Source of the DNA: RGIG1934 sp964492545
GTDB taxonomy: Bacteria; Bacillota; Clostridia; Lachnospirales; Lachnospiraceae
Direction: 5' to 3'
Length of the DNA: 24,587 bases
NCBI GenBank assembly: GCA_964492545.1
Contig: CAZBKO010000026.1
Coordinates: 1-24,587 of the forward strand
Below are positions 1 to 7,012 of the stretch, in pieces; position 1 is the first letter of the stretch, and each line of letters starts with the position of its first letter. Under the pieces are notes generated by a model. The model searched no databases. It was not told the DNA's origin and saw nothing but the letters and a program-made list of their open reading frames with translations. The position numbers and the translations under genes were made by a program.

Positions 1-26
1 ATCTTTTAGCCGGTGCATTGGCCGTT

Positions 27-47
27 AGTTCAGCCGAAGGCTGAACT
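27..47. repeat. Perfect 9-bp inverted repeat
   Basis: The arms AGTTCAGCC (27-35) and GGCTGAACT (39-47) are perfectly complementary around a 3-base loop. A T-rich stretch follows only after about 20 bases. It could therefore be a weak terminator for a gene left of the window, but it is not a classic one. Nothing codes in bases 1-80. Confidence 0.45.
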
Positions 48-80
48 GTAACATTAATTTAAAATATTTTTTTATTTTGC

Positions 81-109
81 TTGACATTGTATTGCTAGTA
101 TGATATTCT
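81..109 (+). promoter_or_regulatory. cspA promoter, extended -10
   Basis: A consensus TTGACA lies at 81-86. TATTCT follows at 104-109 after a 17-base spacer, with TGA just upstream of the -10 (extended -10 form). Transcription should start near 116, giving a leader of about 120 bases before the cold-shock gene. Long leaders are typical of cold-shock mRNAs. Confidence 0.75.
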
Positions 110-132
110 GTTTAAGTATTCAAGTGACTTTT

Positions 133-184
133 AACCGATAGATAATCTTTCAGTTACGCTGATCGATTGTTTGTCGGTTTTTTT
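133..184 (+). promoter_or_regulatory. Terminator-like hairpin in the cspA leader (candidate attenuator)
   Basis: Bases 133-140 (AACCGATA) pair with 172-179 (TGTCGGTT, one G-T pair), and seven T residues follow directly at 178-184. The enclosed bases can form an inner stem (AATC 144-147 with GATT 165-168, CAG 151-153 with CTG 159-161). It lies downstream of the promoter at 81-109 and upstream of the start codon, so it would act inside the leader. That could be temperature- or protein-dependent premature termination. The structure is visible; the regulatory role is inferred. Confidence 0.5.
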
Positions 185-235
185 AATAGTAATTTATTAC
201 ATGAATACAAATACTAAAATAGGAGGTACCATATA

Positions 236-448
236 ATGACAACTGGTACAGTAAAGTGGTTTAACGCACAAAAAGGATACGGATTTTTAACAAATGATAA
301 TGGCGGAGAAGATATTTTCGTTCATTTTTCAGCAATCAACTCAAATGGTTTCAAGAGCCTTGAAGAAGGACAGAAAGTAACATTTGATATCGAGCAGGAT
401 CCTAAGGATTCTAAGAAGATGAAAGCTACTAACGTAAACGTAGCATAA
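236..448 (+). CDS. cspA: Cold-shock protein, CspA family
   Basis: A 70-residue single cold-shock domain, the usual length for bacterial Csp proteins. Both RNA-binding motifs are present: RNP1-like KGYGFL near residues 13-18 and RNP2-like IFVHF near 27-31, with the typical opening GTVKWFNAQKGYG. Proteins of this family bind single-stranded RNA and DNA in the cytoplasm and act as RNA chaperones, melting structure at low temperature or in fast growth. The start is fixed by AGGAGG at 221-226. The gene is monocistronic: its own strong promoter and a long leader lie upstream, and a 9-bp terminator follows at 522-551. The paralogue letter cannot be told from sequence, so the symbol denotes the family. 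Confidence 0.95.
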   Translation: MTTGTVKWFNAQKGYGFLTNDNGGEDIFVHFSAINSNGFKSLEEGQKVTFDIEQDPKDSKKMKATNVNVA

Positions 449-521
449 TCTAAAGTACAAAGAGAATTATCAATATCCTAATTTTAGTATTTGTATTATT
501 GATAAATTGAATTGCAGGAAG

Positions 522-551
522 CAGGTAAGTTTTTATACTTACCTGTTTTTT
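522..551 (+). terminator. Terminator of cspA
   Basis: Stem CAGGTAAGT (522-530) pairs perfectly with ACTTACCTG (537-545) around a 6-base loop, followed by six T residues (546-551). It is a textbook intrinsic terminator 74 bases after the cspA stop codon. Confidence 0.9.
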
Positions 552-558
552 CGTGTAA

Positions 559-942
559 AATAACATATTCAATGATATAATTGAAATATATTTAAGCAGT
601 AAACATACCTGCAGAAGAATTATAGCCGATACAGAACACGCTACATATGATTACGGAACACAGGCATATAAGGAGGGAACGGCAGAGAACCCTTACCAGA
701 TATTTATTGCTATTCTTAAAGCTTTTGAGGGGAAAAATGCATGCTCGAAATATCTGCTACAAAAAATGCCGTTTGATCAGGTTGGAAATGTATATAGAAA
801 TGATAGTTATAAAGATATTTATGATTTTTCAACAGGTATATTGAATGATGAAAATGTGAACACAGTAGAAATGAAAAATTGCATATTTAAGTGGTATGTT
901 GGATTGGGAAATGCAATGTACTTTGAAATCATACCACTGTAA
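559..942 (+). pseudogene. 5'-truncated coding remnant, unknown family
   Basis: One frame is open from just after a TAA at 556-558 to a TAA at 940-942, about 127 codons. From about 622 on it reads like normal protein (aromatic-rich, e.g. YDYGTQAYKEGTAENPYQIF, ending in MYFEIIPL). It has no ATG until 766 and no ribosome site before the protein-like part. The AAGGAGG at 669-675 lies inside the frame and leads to no start. The upstream end abuts the cspA terminator. I read it as the 3' end of a gene that lost its start. I do not recognise the family. It faces the HTH gene tail to tail with only 3 bases between stop codons, so the two may be the remains of one module. Confidence 0.5.
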
Positions 943-945
943 ATA

Positions 946-1380
946 TTATTTAAACTGATTGAAATTGTTTTCGTTATTTGAATATAGAGTTTCGTTGATG
1001 TCGCAAAGTGAAAGCTTGTTCTTGATACCAAGCATAATGATGCTGTCCCTTCTATTGCGTGGGTAAAGTGAAGCAAATCCACCTACCTTTAGAAGCTCCT
1101 GTGTCTCGTCTATGTTAAGCCCCATACCAACACATAGACAAATTAATGTATCTCTGGAAGGATATCTAACTCCTGAAAATAGCTGATAACCATATATTTC
1201 ACTTATTTCAGCTTTTTTGATGACAGAAGCTTTGGTAAGTCCCTTTTCAATAACCTTTTGGCAAAGGCAGTCACAAAGCTTAGAATTAATGAAATTATCT
1301 TCGTTTGATTCTAAAAATTGTTCTATTGATGTACAATTTTTGAGTGAATTAATTATGTTGTCAGTCGGATTGTTAATCAT
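946..1380 (-). CDS. Small helix-turn-helix (XRE-like) regulator
   Basis: A 144-residue cytoplasmic protein. The central part, including EIYGYQLFSGVRYPSRDTL, resembles the recognition-helix region of XRE-type regulators. It is followed by GMGLNIDETQELLKVGGFA and a C-terminal segment with YPRNRRDSI. From memory, this combination is common in small HTH proteins of Clostridia, often beside Ser/Thr-kinase-like genes. I chose the start at 1380 because the minus strand has AAGAGG about 9 bases before it; an ATG 12 codons upstream (1416) lacks such a site. It is the only minus-strand gene in the window and diverges from the queuosine operon. The 15-bp palindrome at 1527-1541 in the shared intergenic region could be its operator. 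Its target is unknown. Confidence 0.7.
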   Translation of the reverse strand: MINNPTDNIINSLKNCTSIEQFLESNEDNFINSKLCDCLCQKVIEKGLTKASVIKKAEISEIYGYQLFSGVRYPSRDTLICLCVGMGLNIDETQELLKVGGFASLYPRNRRDSIIMLGIKNKLSLCDINETLYSNNENNFNQFK

Positions 1381-1526
1381 ACAATGGTACCTCTTATGTA
1401 GTATATTTTTGTACATATTTCTTATAACTAAAAGCTTATGTCTTAAGTGCAGCTGAAGTATAAAATGTGTATATTTGAAACATGCATAACTAATAATAGT
1501 GTATCACAATTTTACATAAAATGTTA

Positions 1527-1541
1527 TATGCAGACTGCATA
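1527..1541. promoter_or_regulatory. Perfect palindrome, possible operator
   Basis: TATGCAG (1527-1533) and CTGCATA (1535-1541) form a perfect 7-1-7 inverted repeat. It lies in the divergent region between the minus-strand HTH gene (start 1380) and the que promoter (1563-1591). The position and size fit a dimeric HTH operator. The binding protein is not shown; the neighbouring HTH protein is the obvious guess. The rest of 1381-1562 holds nothing else I can support. Confidence 0.4.
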
Positions 1542-1562
1542 GTAAAAACAAAAAATCATACC

Positions 1563-1591
1563 TTGCATTTATCATTTATATAAGTTATAAT
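1563..1591 (+). promoter_or_regulatory. Promoter of the que operon
   Basis: TTGCAT (1563-1568) and a perfect TATAAT (1586-1591) are separated by 17 bases. Transcription would start near 1598, about 12 bases before the riboswitch-like aptamer, which is the expected spacing. Confidence 0.75.
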
Positions 1592-1609
1592 TCATTAGCA
1601 ATTACATAA

Positions 1610-1713
1610 CAGACAGTTCATTTGTACCATCCTGTCTATAACTAAAACTAGGGCTATTAGATGTTGATTTATTTCAGCAATAATAGGCGTGGTTTGAGAC
1701 CACGTCTTTTTTT
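1610..1713 (+). promoter_or_regulatory. preQ1-I-like riboswitch with terminator
   Basis: Aptamer: stem AGACAG (1611-1616) pairs with CTGTCT (1632-1637). The 5' strand is followed by TTC and the 3' strand is preceded by C, with an A-rich tail (1638-1650) ending AAAACTA. In known preQ1-I aptamers a stem, TTC, a C before the 3' strand and a tail ending AAAACTA occur in this order. Expression platform: terminator stem CGTGGT (1688-1693) with ACCACG (1699-1704), then a T run (1707-1713). A competing hairpin (CTATTA 1654-1659 with TAATAG 1681-1686, TGTTGA 1662-1667 with TCAGCA 1674-1679) would use bases next to the terminator and could be the antiterminator. The operon downstream makes preQ1, so feedback is expected. 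I could not find a clean P2 pseudoknot partner for the tail, hence the hedge. Confidence 0.7.
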
Positions 1714-1798
1714 GGGATTATAGGAAATGTATTTCATATAAATCAATACAACTCCCTTGGGGAGATGCAAGTGAGAACAAACAGAAAGGACAGAAAAA

Positions 1799-2224
1799 AT
1801 GTATATATTAAAGACAGAACATAGCTTCGATTCAGCACATTTTTTGTCGGGATACCATGGGAAATGCAGTAATATTCATGGACATCGTTGGAAGGTTGAA
1901 ATAGAAGTTATGACGGACAAACTCAATTCAGATGAGCAGTTGGATGGAATGTATGTAGATTTCGGTCAGCTAAAAAGTGATCTAAAAGAGTTAGTAGATA
2001 ATCTTGACCATGCTTTGATAATCCAGCGTGGAAGTCTTAAGAATACGACTCTTGCTGCTCTTTTGGAAGAAGATTTCAGAATAATTGAATTTGATTTCAG
2101 ACCTACAGCGGAGAATTTTTCTAAGTACTTTTATGATGAGATGAATAATAAAGGATACAGAGTGAAGATGGCAACAGTGTATGAAACACCAACTAATTCT
2201 GCATCATATACAGATATCATATAG
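1799..2224 (+). CDS. queD: 6-carboxy-5,6,7,8-tetrahydropterin synthase
   Basis: A 141-residue protein of the QueD/PTPS family. It converts 7,8-dihydroneopterin triphosphate, made from GTP by FolE, to 6-carboxytetrahydropterin, the second step towards queuosine. The zinc ligands are visible as H14 (FDSAHFL), H27 and H29 (NIHGHRW). C23 (GKCSNIHGH) is the catalytic thiol, D70-H71 (NLDHA) the catalytic pair, and the C-terminal VYETPT supplies the glutamate that anchors the pterin in this family. The length is normal. The start is set by AAAGGA at 1785-1790. It is the first gene of the operon, 208 bases after the promoter. A small hairpin (CTCCC 1752-1756 with GGGAG 1760-1764) lies in the leader. 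Confidence 0.95.
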   Translation: MYILKTEHSFDSAHFLSGYHGKCSNIHGHRWKVEIEVMTDKLNSDEQLDGMYVDFGQLKSDLKELVDNLDHALIIQRGSLKNTTLAALLEEDFRIIEFDFRPTAENFSKYFYDEMNNKGYRVKMATVYETPTNSASYTDII

Positions 2225-2250
2225 AAGTGAGACTGGTATGGAGGAATAAT

Positions 2251-2919
2251 ATGACACAGTATGAAGTAGTCGAGACGTTTGTGAGTATAAATGGAGAAGG
2301 GAAAAAAGCAGGGCAGCTGGCAGTATTTGTGCGCATGAAGGGATGTAATTTAAAGTGTGAATATTGTGACACAGCCTGGGCAAATCAAGAGGATACGCCA
2401 TGTACCCTGATGACTGCAGGTGAAATATATGATTTGATTAAGGAAACTGGTGTAACTAACGTAACAATAACCGGTGGAGAACCATTGAAACAGGAGAATA
2501 TAACAGAGCTTCTGGAATATTTGGCAGAGGATGACAAGCTTTATGTGGAAATAGAGACGAATGGCAGTATTTTTCTTGAACCATTAAGCCACATCAAAAA
2601 CAGACCATCATTTACAATGGACTATAAACTTGGCTGCAGCAAAATGGAAAAGGCTATGAATATCAGTAATTTTGATGTTTTAGATAGCAGAGATACTGTA
2701 AAGTTTGTGTCCGGAAGCATAGAGGATTTAGATAGAGCAAGAGAAATAATAGACAAATATCAGCTTGTGGGAAGATGCAGTGTATATATTAGCCCTGTGT
2801 TTGGACAAATTGTGTTGTCAGATATTGTAGACTATATGAAGAAATATAATATGAATGGTGTTAATATGCAGCTTCAAATGCACAAATTTATTTGGGACCC
2901 ACAGGAACGTGGTGTATAA
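2251..2919 (+). CDS. queE: 7-carboxy-7-deazaguanine synthase (radical SAM)
   Basis: A 222-residue radical SAM enzyme that contracts 6-carboxytetrahydropterin to 7-carboxy-7-deazaguanine. The 4Fe-4S cluster cysteines are C32, C36 and C39 in the canonical CxxxCxxC (GCNLKCEYCDT), and TGGEP is the SAM-binding motif. The N-terminal motif INGEGKKAGQLAVFVR is typical of QueE. An in-frame ATG at 2227 exists, but GGAGG at 2240-2244 points to the start at 2251. It follows queD by 26 bases and precedes folE by 40 bases. Confidence 0.95.
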   Translation: MTQYEVVETFVSINGEGKKAGQLAVFVRMKGCNLKCEYCDTAWANQEDTPCTLMTAGEIYDLIKETGVTNVTITGGEPLKQENITELLEYLAEDDKLYVEIETNGSIFLEPLSHIKNRPSFTMDYKLGCSKMEKAMNISNFDVLDSRDTVKFVSGSIEDLDRAREIIDKYQLVGRCSVYISPVFGQIVLSDIVDYMKKYNMNGVNMQLQMHKFIWDPQERGV

Positions 2920-2959
2920 ACATCATTGCATATACATATATAGAAAGGATTTGAGTGAT

Positions 2960-3535
2960 ATGGCCATAGATTCAGAAGCAATTAAAAAACATATAAGAGG
3001 AATATTAGAGGCACTTGGGGATGATCCGGATAGAGAAGGTCTCAAGGATACGCCTGATAGAGTTGCAAGAATGTATCAGGAAGTATTTGAAGGAATGAAT
3101 TACACAAACGATCAGATAGCTGAAATGTTTGACAAGACATTTGAGGATGATCTTGAATTTGTAACGGATAGTCAGGATATTATAGTAGTAAAGGACATTG
3201 ATATCTTCAGTTACTGCGAACATCATCTTGCACTTATGTATGATATGAAAGTAACGGTTGCATATGTTCCACATGGTAAGGTTATAGGACTTAGCAAAAT
3301 TGCAAGAGTAGCAGATATGGTAGGCAAAAGGCTGCAGCTTCAGGAACGTATAGGAACTGACATAGCAGATATTATGACTAAGATAACAGGCTCTGAGGAT
3401 GTTGCAGTACTCATTGAAGGATGCCATAGCTGCATGAGTGCAAGAGGAATTAAGAAATCAAATGCTAAGACATTTTCATCAACACTTCGTGGCAGATTTA
3501 TGGATGACGTAAGTCTTCAAATGAGATTAAGATAA
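2960..3535 (+). CDS. folE: GTP cyclohydrolase I
   Basis: A 191-residue type I GTP cyclohydrolase, which opens GTP to 7,8-dihydroneopterin triphosphate, the entry step shared by folate and queuosine synthesis. The zinc ligands are C86 and H89 (YCEHH) and C158 (CHSCMSARG), matching C110, H113 and C181 of the E. coli enzyme. H88 of the same motif is the catalytic histidine in the family. The start at 2960 is preceded by AAAGGA at 2944-2949; the same frame runs open further upstream, overlapping queE, without a site. Its place inside the que operon suggests a copy dedicated to queuosine. Whether a folate copy exists elsewhere cannot be seen here. Confidence 0.95.
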   Translation: MAIDSEAIKKHIRGILEALGDDPDREGLKDTPDRVARMYQEVFEGMNYTNDQIAEMFDKTFEDDLEFVTDSQDIIVVKDIDIFSYCEHHLALMYDMKVTVAYVPHGKVIGLSKIARVADMVGKRLQLQERIGTDIADIMTKITGSEDVAVLIEGCHSCMSARGIKKSNAKTFSSTLRGRFMDDVSLQMRLR

Positions 3536-3554
3536 TACCAGAAAGGAAATCAAT

Positions 3555-4235
3555 ATGAAAGCATTAGTTTTATTTAGTGGCGGTGTAGACAGTACAACAT
3601 GCCTTGGAATAGCAATAGACAGATATGGAAAAGAAAATGTTGTGGCGTTGTCAATGTCTTATGGACAAAAGCATACAAAGGAAATTGAAGCATCAAACGC
3701 AATAGCAGAATACTATGGAGTAGAGCATATTTTCCTTAATTTGGAGAAAATATTTGAATATAGTGATTGTTCTCTGCTACAACATTCCGACAAGGAAATA
3801 CCTAAGGAAGAATATGCGAAGCAGTTAGAAGAAACAAATGGAGCACCGGTATCAACATATGTTCCGTTTAGAAATGGTTTGTTTTTATCAAGTGCAGCAA
3901 GCATCGCTATCTCAAAAGGATGTGAGGTAATACTATATGGAGCACACAGTGATGATGCGGCCGGAAATGCATATCCTGACTGCAGTGATGCATTCAATAA
4001 TGCAATGAATGATGCCATATATCTTGGAAGTGGTAAACAGGTTAAGATTGAAGCACCATTTGTAAAGTTAAACAAAGCACAAGTTGTTAAAATAGGACTT
4101 GACCTTAAGGTTCCATATGAACTAACCTGGAGCTGCTACGAAGGTGGAGAAAAACCATGTGGTGTATGTGGAACATGTATTGACAGAGCAAAGGCATTTA
4201 AGGAAAACGGAGTAGAAGATCCGGCACTAATATAG
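3555..4235 (+). CDS. queC: 7-cyano-7-deazaguanine (preQ0) synthase
   Basis: A 226-residue ATP-dependent enzyme that turns 7-carboxy-7-deazaguanine plus ammonia into preQ0. The N-terminal PP-loop reads SGGVDSTT (residues 8-15) and binds ATP. Four C-terminal cysteines, C194, C202, C205 and C208 (SCYEGGEKPCGVCGTC), form the zinc site typical of QueC. The length is normal. AGAAAGGA lies just before the start. It lies 19 bases after folE. Confidence 0.96.
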   Translation: MKALVLFSGGVDSTTCLGIAIDRYGKENVVALSMSYGQKHTKEIEASNAIAEYYGVEHIFLNLEKIFEYSDCSLLQHSDKEIPKEEYAKQLEETNGAPVSTYVPFRNGLFLSSAASIAISKGCEVILYGAHSDDAAGNAYPDCSDAFNNAMNDAIYLGSGKQVKIEAPFVKLNKAQVVKIGLDLKVPYELTWSCYEGGEKPCGVCGTCIDRAKAFKENGVEDPALI

Positions 4236-4253
4236 AATAAAATGGAGAATAGT

Positions 4254-4751
4254 ATGACAGGAAGAGATAAAGAAGAAACACAGGGCGTAACACTACTTGG
4301 CAATCAGGGAACAAAGTATCCAATGGATTATGCCCCACAAATGTTAGAGACATTTATTAATAAGCATCAGGACAACGATTATTTTGTTAAATTTAACTGT
4401 CCGGAATTTACAAGTCTTTGCCCTATAACAGGACAACCGGATTTTGCTACAATTACAATTTCGTATGTGCCCGACATTAGAATGGTTGAAAGCAAATCAC
4501 TTAAATTATATTTATTTAGCTTTAGAAATCATGGGGATTTTCATGAAGATTGCGTAAATATAATTATGAAGGATTTGATAAAACTTATGGAACCTAAATA
4601 TATAGAAGTATGGGGTAAATTCACACCAAGAGGTGGAATATCAATTGACCCATACTGCAATTATGGAAAGCCGAGAACAAAATGGGAAGAGATAGCATTT
4701 AATAGAATGGCTAACCATGATATGTATCCTGAAAAGGTAGATAATAGATAG
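4254..4751 (+). CDS. queF: preQ0 reductase (NADPH), type I QueF
   Basis: A 165-residue enzyme reducing the nitrile of preQ0 to preQ1, the base inserted into tRNA by Tgt. The QueF motif ESKSLK is at residues 80-85. The catalytic cysteine (SLCPITGQPDF) is C56 and the proton-relay aspartate D63. FHED supplies the substrate-binding histidine and glutamate. By recall it is very close to the B. subtilis protein and of equal length when started at 4254. GGAG at 4245-4248 serves that start; an ATG at 4242 has no ribosome site. It is the last que gene. No terminator is visible before the next gene, 32 bases on. Confidence 0.95.
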   Translation: MTGRDKEETQGVTLLGNQGTKYPMDYAPQMLETFINKHQDNDYFVKFNCPEFTSLCPITGQPDFATITISYVPDIRMVESKSLKLYLFSFRNHGDFHEDCVNIIMKDLIKLMEPKYIEVWGKFTPRGGISIDPYCNYGKPRTKWEEIAFNRMANHDMYPEKVDNR

Positions 4752-4783
4752 GTGAAAAATGTTATCTGTATGAGGTAAGTGTA

Positions 4784-5515
4784 ATGCGTATAGCAATATG
4801 TGATGATGATAAAGTAATAGTAGATAATTTACATAGTAGGATAAGGATGATTGCAGATAGACGAAAAATAAACACTATGATATCCGATTTTAATGATGGA
4901 AGTGACTTGCTATATGAGATAGAAACAAAAGGAATATTTGATATAATCTTTATGGATATAGAAATAGGATGTGAAAATGGACTTGAATTAGCAGAAAAAC
5001 TAAATGATTCGAATTATTCTTATATTCTTATATTAATATCACAGTATAGTGATTACTATAGAGCTACATTTGAAGTGCAGCCCTTTTGGTTTTTGGATAA
5101 ACCTGTTAATGAACAAAGGTTACAGAAAGCTCTATTAAAGGCAGTTGATAAAATAAAAAATAATTATGAGACATTGGATTATTGTTTTGCTAAAGAATTT
5201 CATAGAGTACTGATAAAAAAAATAATCTATCTTCAGAGTAGTGGAAGATTAATATTAATTAAGTGTATAGAAAGTAATTTACATAAGTTTTATGGTAAGT
5301 TAGATAAAATAGAACATCTGCTAAAGATGAAGAATTCTATTTTCATAAGGATAAATAAATCTGTATGTGTAAATATAGATTATGTTGTAAAATGGTCAAG
5401 AAATTATGTTAGAATGGTAAATGGAGAAGAAATTAATATTGGAAGAACTTATCAGAGTAAGGTAAGAGAGAGTTTTACTAGTTACGTAAAGGAGAAACAC
5501 GAAATATATGATTAA
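4784..5515 (+). CDS. LytTR response regulator (AgrA-like), first copy
   Basis: A 243-residue two-domain regulator. The receiver domain is at about 1-120, with the acidic pocket CDDD (7-9), phospho-acceptor D58 (FMDIEIG) and K107 (FLDKP). A LytTR DNA-binding domain follows at about 135-235 (IYLQSSGRLILIK, FIRINKSVCVNIDYV, then INIGRTYQSKVRE). LytTR regulators of the AgrA type are phosphorylated by a GHKL kinase and bind paired direct repeats about two helical turns apart. The kinase gene overlaps its 3' end by 8 bases, so the two are surely co-translated. It lies only 32 bases from queF without a visible promoter or terminator, so que read-through is possible. Very AT-rich by eye. It is a distant paralogue of the regulator at 12406-13152. 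Confidence 0.93.
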   Translation: MRIAICDDDKVIVDNLHSRIRMIADRRKINTMISDFNDGSDLLYEIETKGIFDIIFMDIEIGCENGLELAEKLNDSNYSYILILISQYSDYYRATFEVQPFWFLDKPVNEQRLQKALLKAVDKIKNNYETLDYCFAKEFHRVLIKKIIYLQSSGRLILIKCIESNLHKFYGKLDKIEHLLKMKNSIFIRINKSVCVNIDYVVKWSRNYVRMVNGEEINIGRTYQSKVRESFTSYVKEKHEIYD

Positions 5516-6782
5516 CTGGATGTATGCAATGGGAAATGTTTTTGAAATATGTGCTTTAATGATGTACGTTGAGAGCATATTAACTAAGAGAATGAATAAA
5601 TTTTTAATTATCTCTATTTGGTCCTTATTATTTATTTCAGATGAAATATTGGTTGGAAACAACATACCGGCGATACTTAAGCTTATACTATATATTGCTA
5701 TTATATTTGGAAGTGTATGTGCTTTTTTTAAAGGGTCATTAAAAAGAAAATCTATTATTGTGGCATTTTCAATGGGATTTCAAATTATATCTGAATGTTT
5801 GACAGGAATAATTATTGGAAATATCAATATAGAATCAACATCTGAATTATTCTACTCAATTGGATATATTGTGTCTAAGATTATCTTTTTAGTATTAATT
5901 CGCATATTTTTGCATTTTAACTATAGAAGAAGTAAATATGATATTAACATCAAATCATTGATAAGTATAATTGTTGTTCCGATATTAAGTGTTGCATTAA
6001 TAGAAATTTTTTACGGGTTTAATGTGCATAATGAACATATTTCTATACAGGATTTATTCTTTTATTTAATTGTTTTAAGCATTAATTTCATAGCTGTTAT
6101 TCAATATGATGATGTACAATATATGGTGTATCTTGACAACGAGAATAGAAGTCTGGAAAACCAAAAAAAATATTACATAAGGCAATATGAAACTACTAAG
6201 AAATTATGGGATGAGATAAGGCAGTTGCGTCATAATATGAAGAATGAGTATATTTCGCATAATATATTATTACAAAATAAACAATATGACGAATTGCTTA
6301 ATGTATATAGCAAAAAAATAGGTGAACTTGATAATACCACTGTTATATCAAAATCGGGAAATATTTATGTAGATGCTATTATTAACTATAAAGTATCAGA
6401 AATAATAAGCCTTGGAGGGAAATTTGATTGTAAAATAATTGTTCCTGAAAAGTTGGATATAGAAAGCGATGATATACTATTAATTCTTGGTAATGCCTTG
6501 GATAATGTTATCGGTGCGTTTTCGGAACCGAATGAATTTGAACGTGATGGATCATTTTTCATAGTATATGAAAAATCCAGTCTGTATATAGAAATAACTA
6601 ATAGTTATTATGGGAACAGAAATCGTAAATCTGATAATAATTATTTGACAACTAAGAGAGATAAGGAATTTCATGGTCTTGGATTAAAGGCCATAAAAAG
6701 TGTTGCAGAAAAATATAAGGGAAGTGTAAATATAACGGAAAAAGATAATAAATTCACTTTTTCTGTCATTCTTTATGTGTAA
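5508..6782 (+). CDS. AgrC-like GHKL sensor histidine kinase
   Basis: A 424-residue membrane kinase. The N-terminal half (about 1-205) holds some six hydrophobic segments, the usual peptide-sensing module of AgrC-type kinases. A coiled-coil-like linker leads to the phospho-acceptor H242 (QLRHNMKNEY). The GHKL ATPase domain has an N box (LGNALDNVIGAF, N329 and N333) and a G box (HGLGLKAIKSVAEKY). It pairs with the response regulator whose end it overlaps. It is the only kinase in the window, while agrD and agrB lie 4.8 kb downstream with a second regulator. The simplest reading is that it senses the AgrD-derived peptide. No clear terminator follows; the next promoter begins within 100 bases. 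Confidence 0.9.
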   Translation: MINWMYAMGNVFEICALMMYVESILTKRMNKFLIISIWSLLFISDEILVGNNIPAILKLILYIAIIFGSVCAFFKGSLKRKSIIVAFSMGFQIISECLTGIIIGNINIESTSELFYSIGYIVSKIIFLVLIRIFLHFNYRRSKYDINIKSLISIIVVPILSVALIEIFYGFNVHNEHISIQDLFFYLIVLSINFIAVIQYDDVQYMVYLDNENRSLENQKKYYIRQYETTKKLWDEIRQLRHNMKNEYISHNILLQNKQYDELLNVYSKKIGELDNTTVISKSGNIYVDAIINYKVSEIISLGGKFDCKIIVPEKLDIESDDILLILGNALDNVIGAFSEPNEFERDGSFFIVYEKSSLYIEITNSYYGNRNRKSDNNYLTTKRDKEFHGLGLKAIKSVAEKYKGSVNITEKDNKFTFSVILYV

Positions 6783-6808
6783 ATCTAAATAATTTTTCTT
6801 TTTTATGT

Positions 6809-6874
6809 CAATTTTTACATTTGAAATGCTAAATTTTACATTTGGCATATTTTCACTTTTTTATATGTTATAAT
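6809..6874 (+). promoter_or_regulatory. LytTR-type direct repeat promoter of the secreted protein gene
   Basis: TTTTACATTTG occurs twice, at 6813-6823 and 6834-6844, offset 21 bases (two helical turns), as AgrA-type LytTR dimers require. The -10 is a perfect TATAAT (6869-6874), but the -35 position (CATATT, about 6846-6851) is poor, as expected for an activator-dependent promoter. The second repeat core TACAT starts 32 bases before the -10. The leader from about 6881 to 7012 contains two small hairpins (GGGAT 6890-6894 with ATCCC 6901-6905, and GTGATGAC 6944-6951 with GTTATCAC 6955-6962) and no gene I can support. Confidence 0.7.
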
Positions 6875-7012
6875 CGAAACAGATATCGAGGGATGGAAAA
6901 ATCCCAATATTATGCATAGGAAAATAATAGTAACAAATGTACAGTGATGACAGTGTTATCACAGAAAGGAAATATTAGTTAAAAAACATAATGATGAAGG
7001 AGGTCTTTTTTA

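Noticed and set aside
647..844. 65-codon plus-strand open frame
   Set aside because: It overlaps, in another frame, the better protein-like open frame 559-942. Its product is Arg/Leu/Ile-rich without sense and it has no ribosome site.
819..1082. Minus-strand open frame overlapping the end of the HTH gene
   Set aside because: It is a shadow of the HTH gene and the remnant; no ribosome site and no recognisable content.
1765..1824. 19-codon mini-ORF in the queD leader
   Set aside because: The GGGGAG before its ATG is immediately adjacent and tied up in a hairpin. It overlaps the queD start out of frame and looks accidental.
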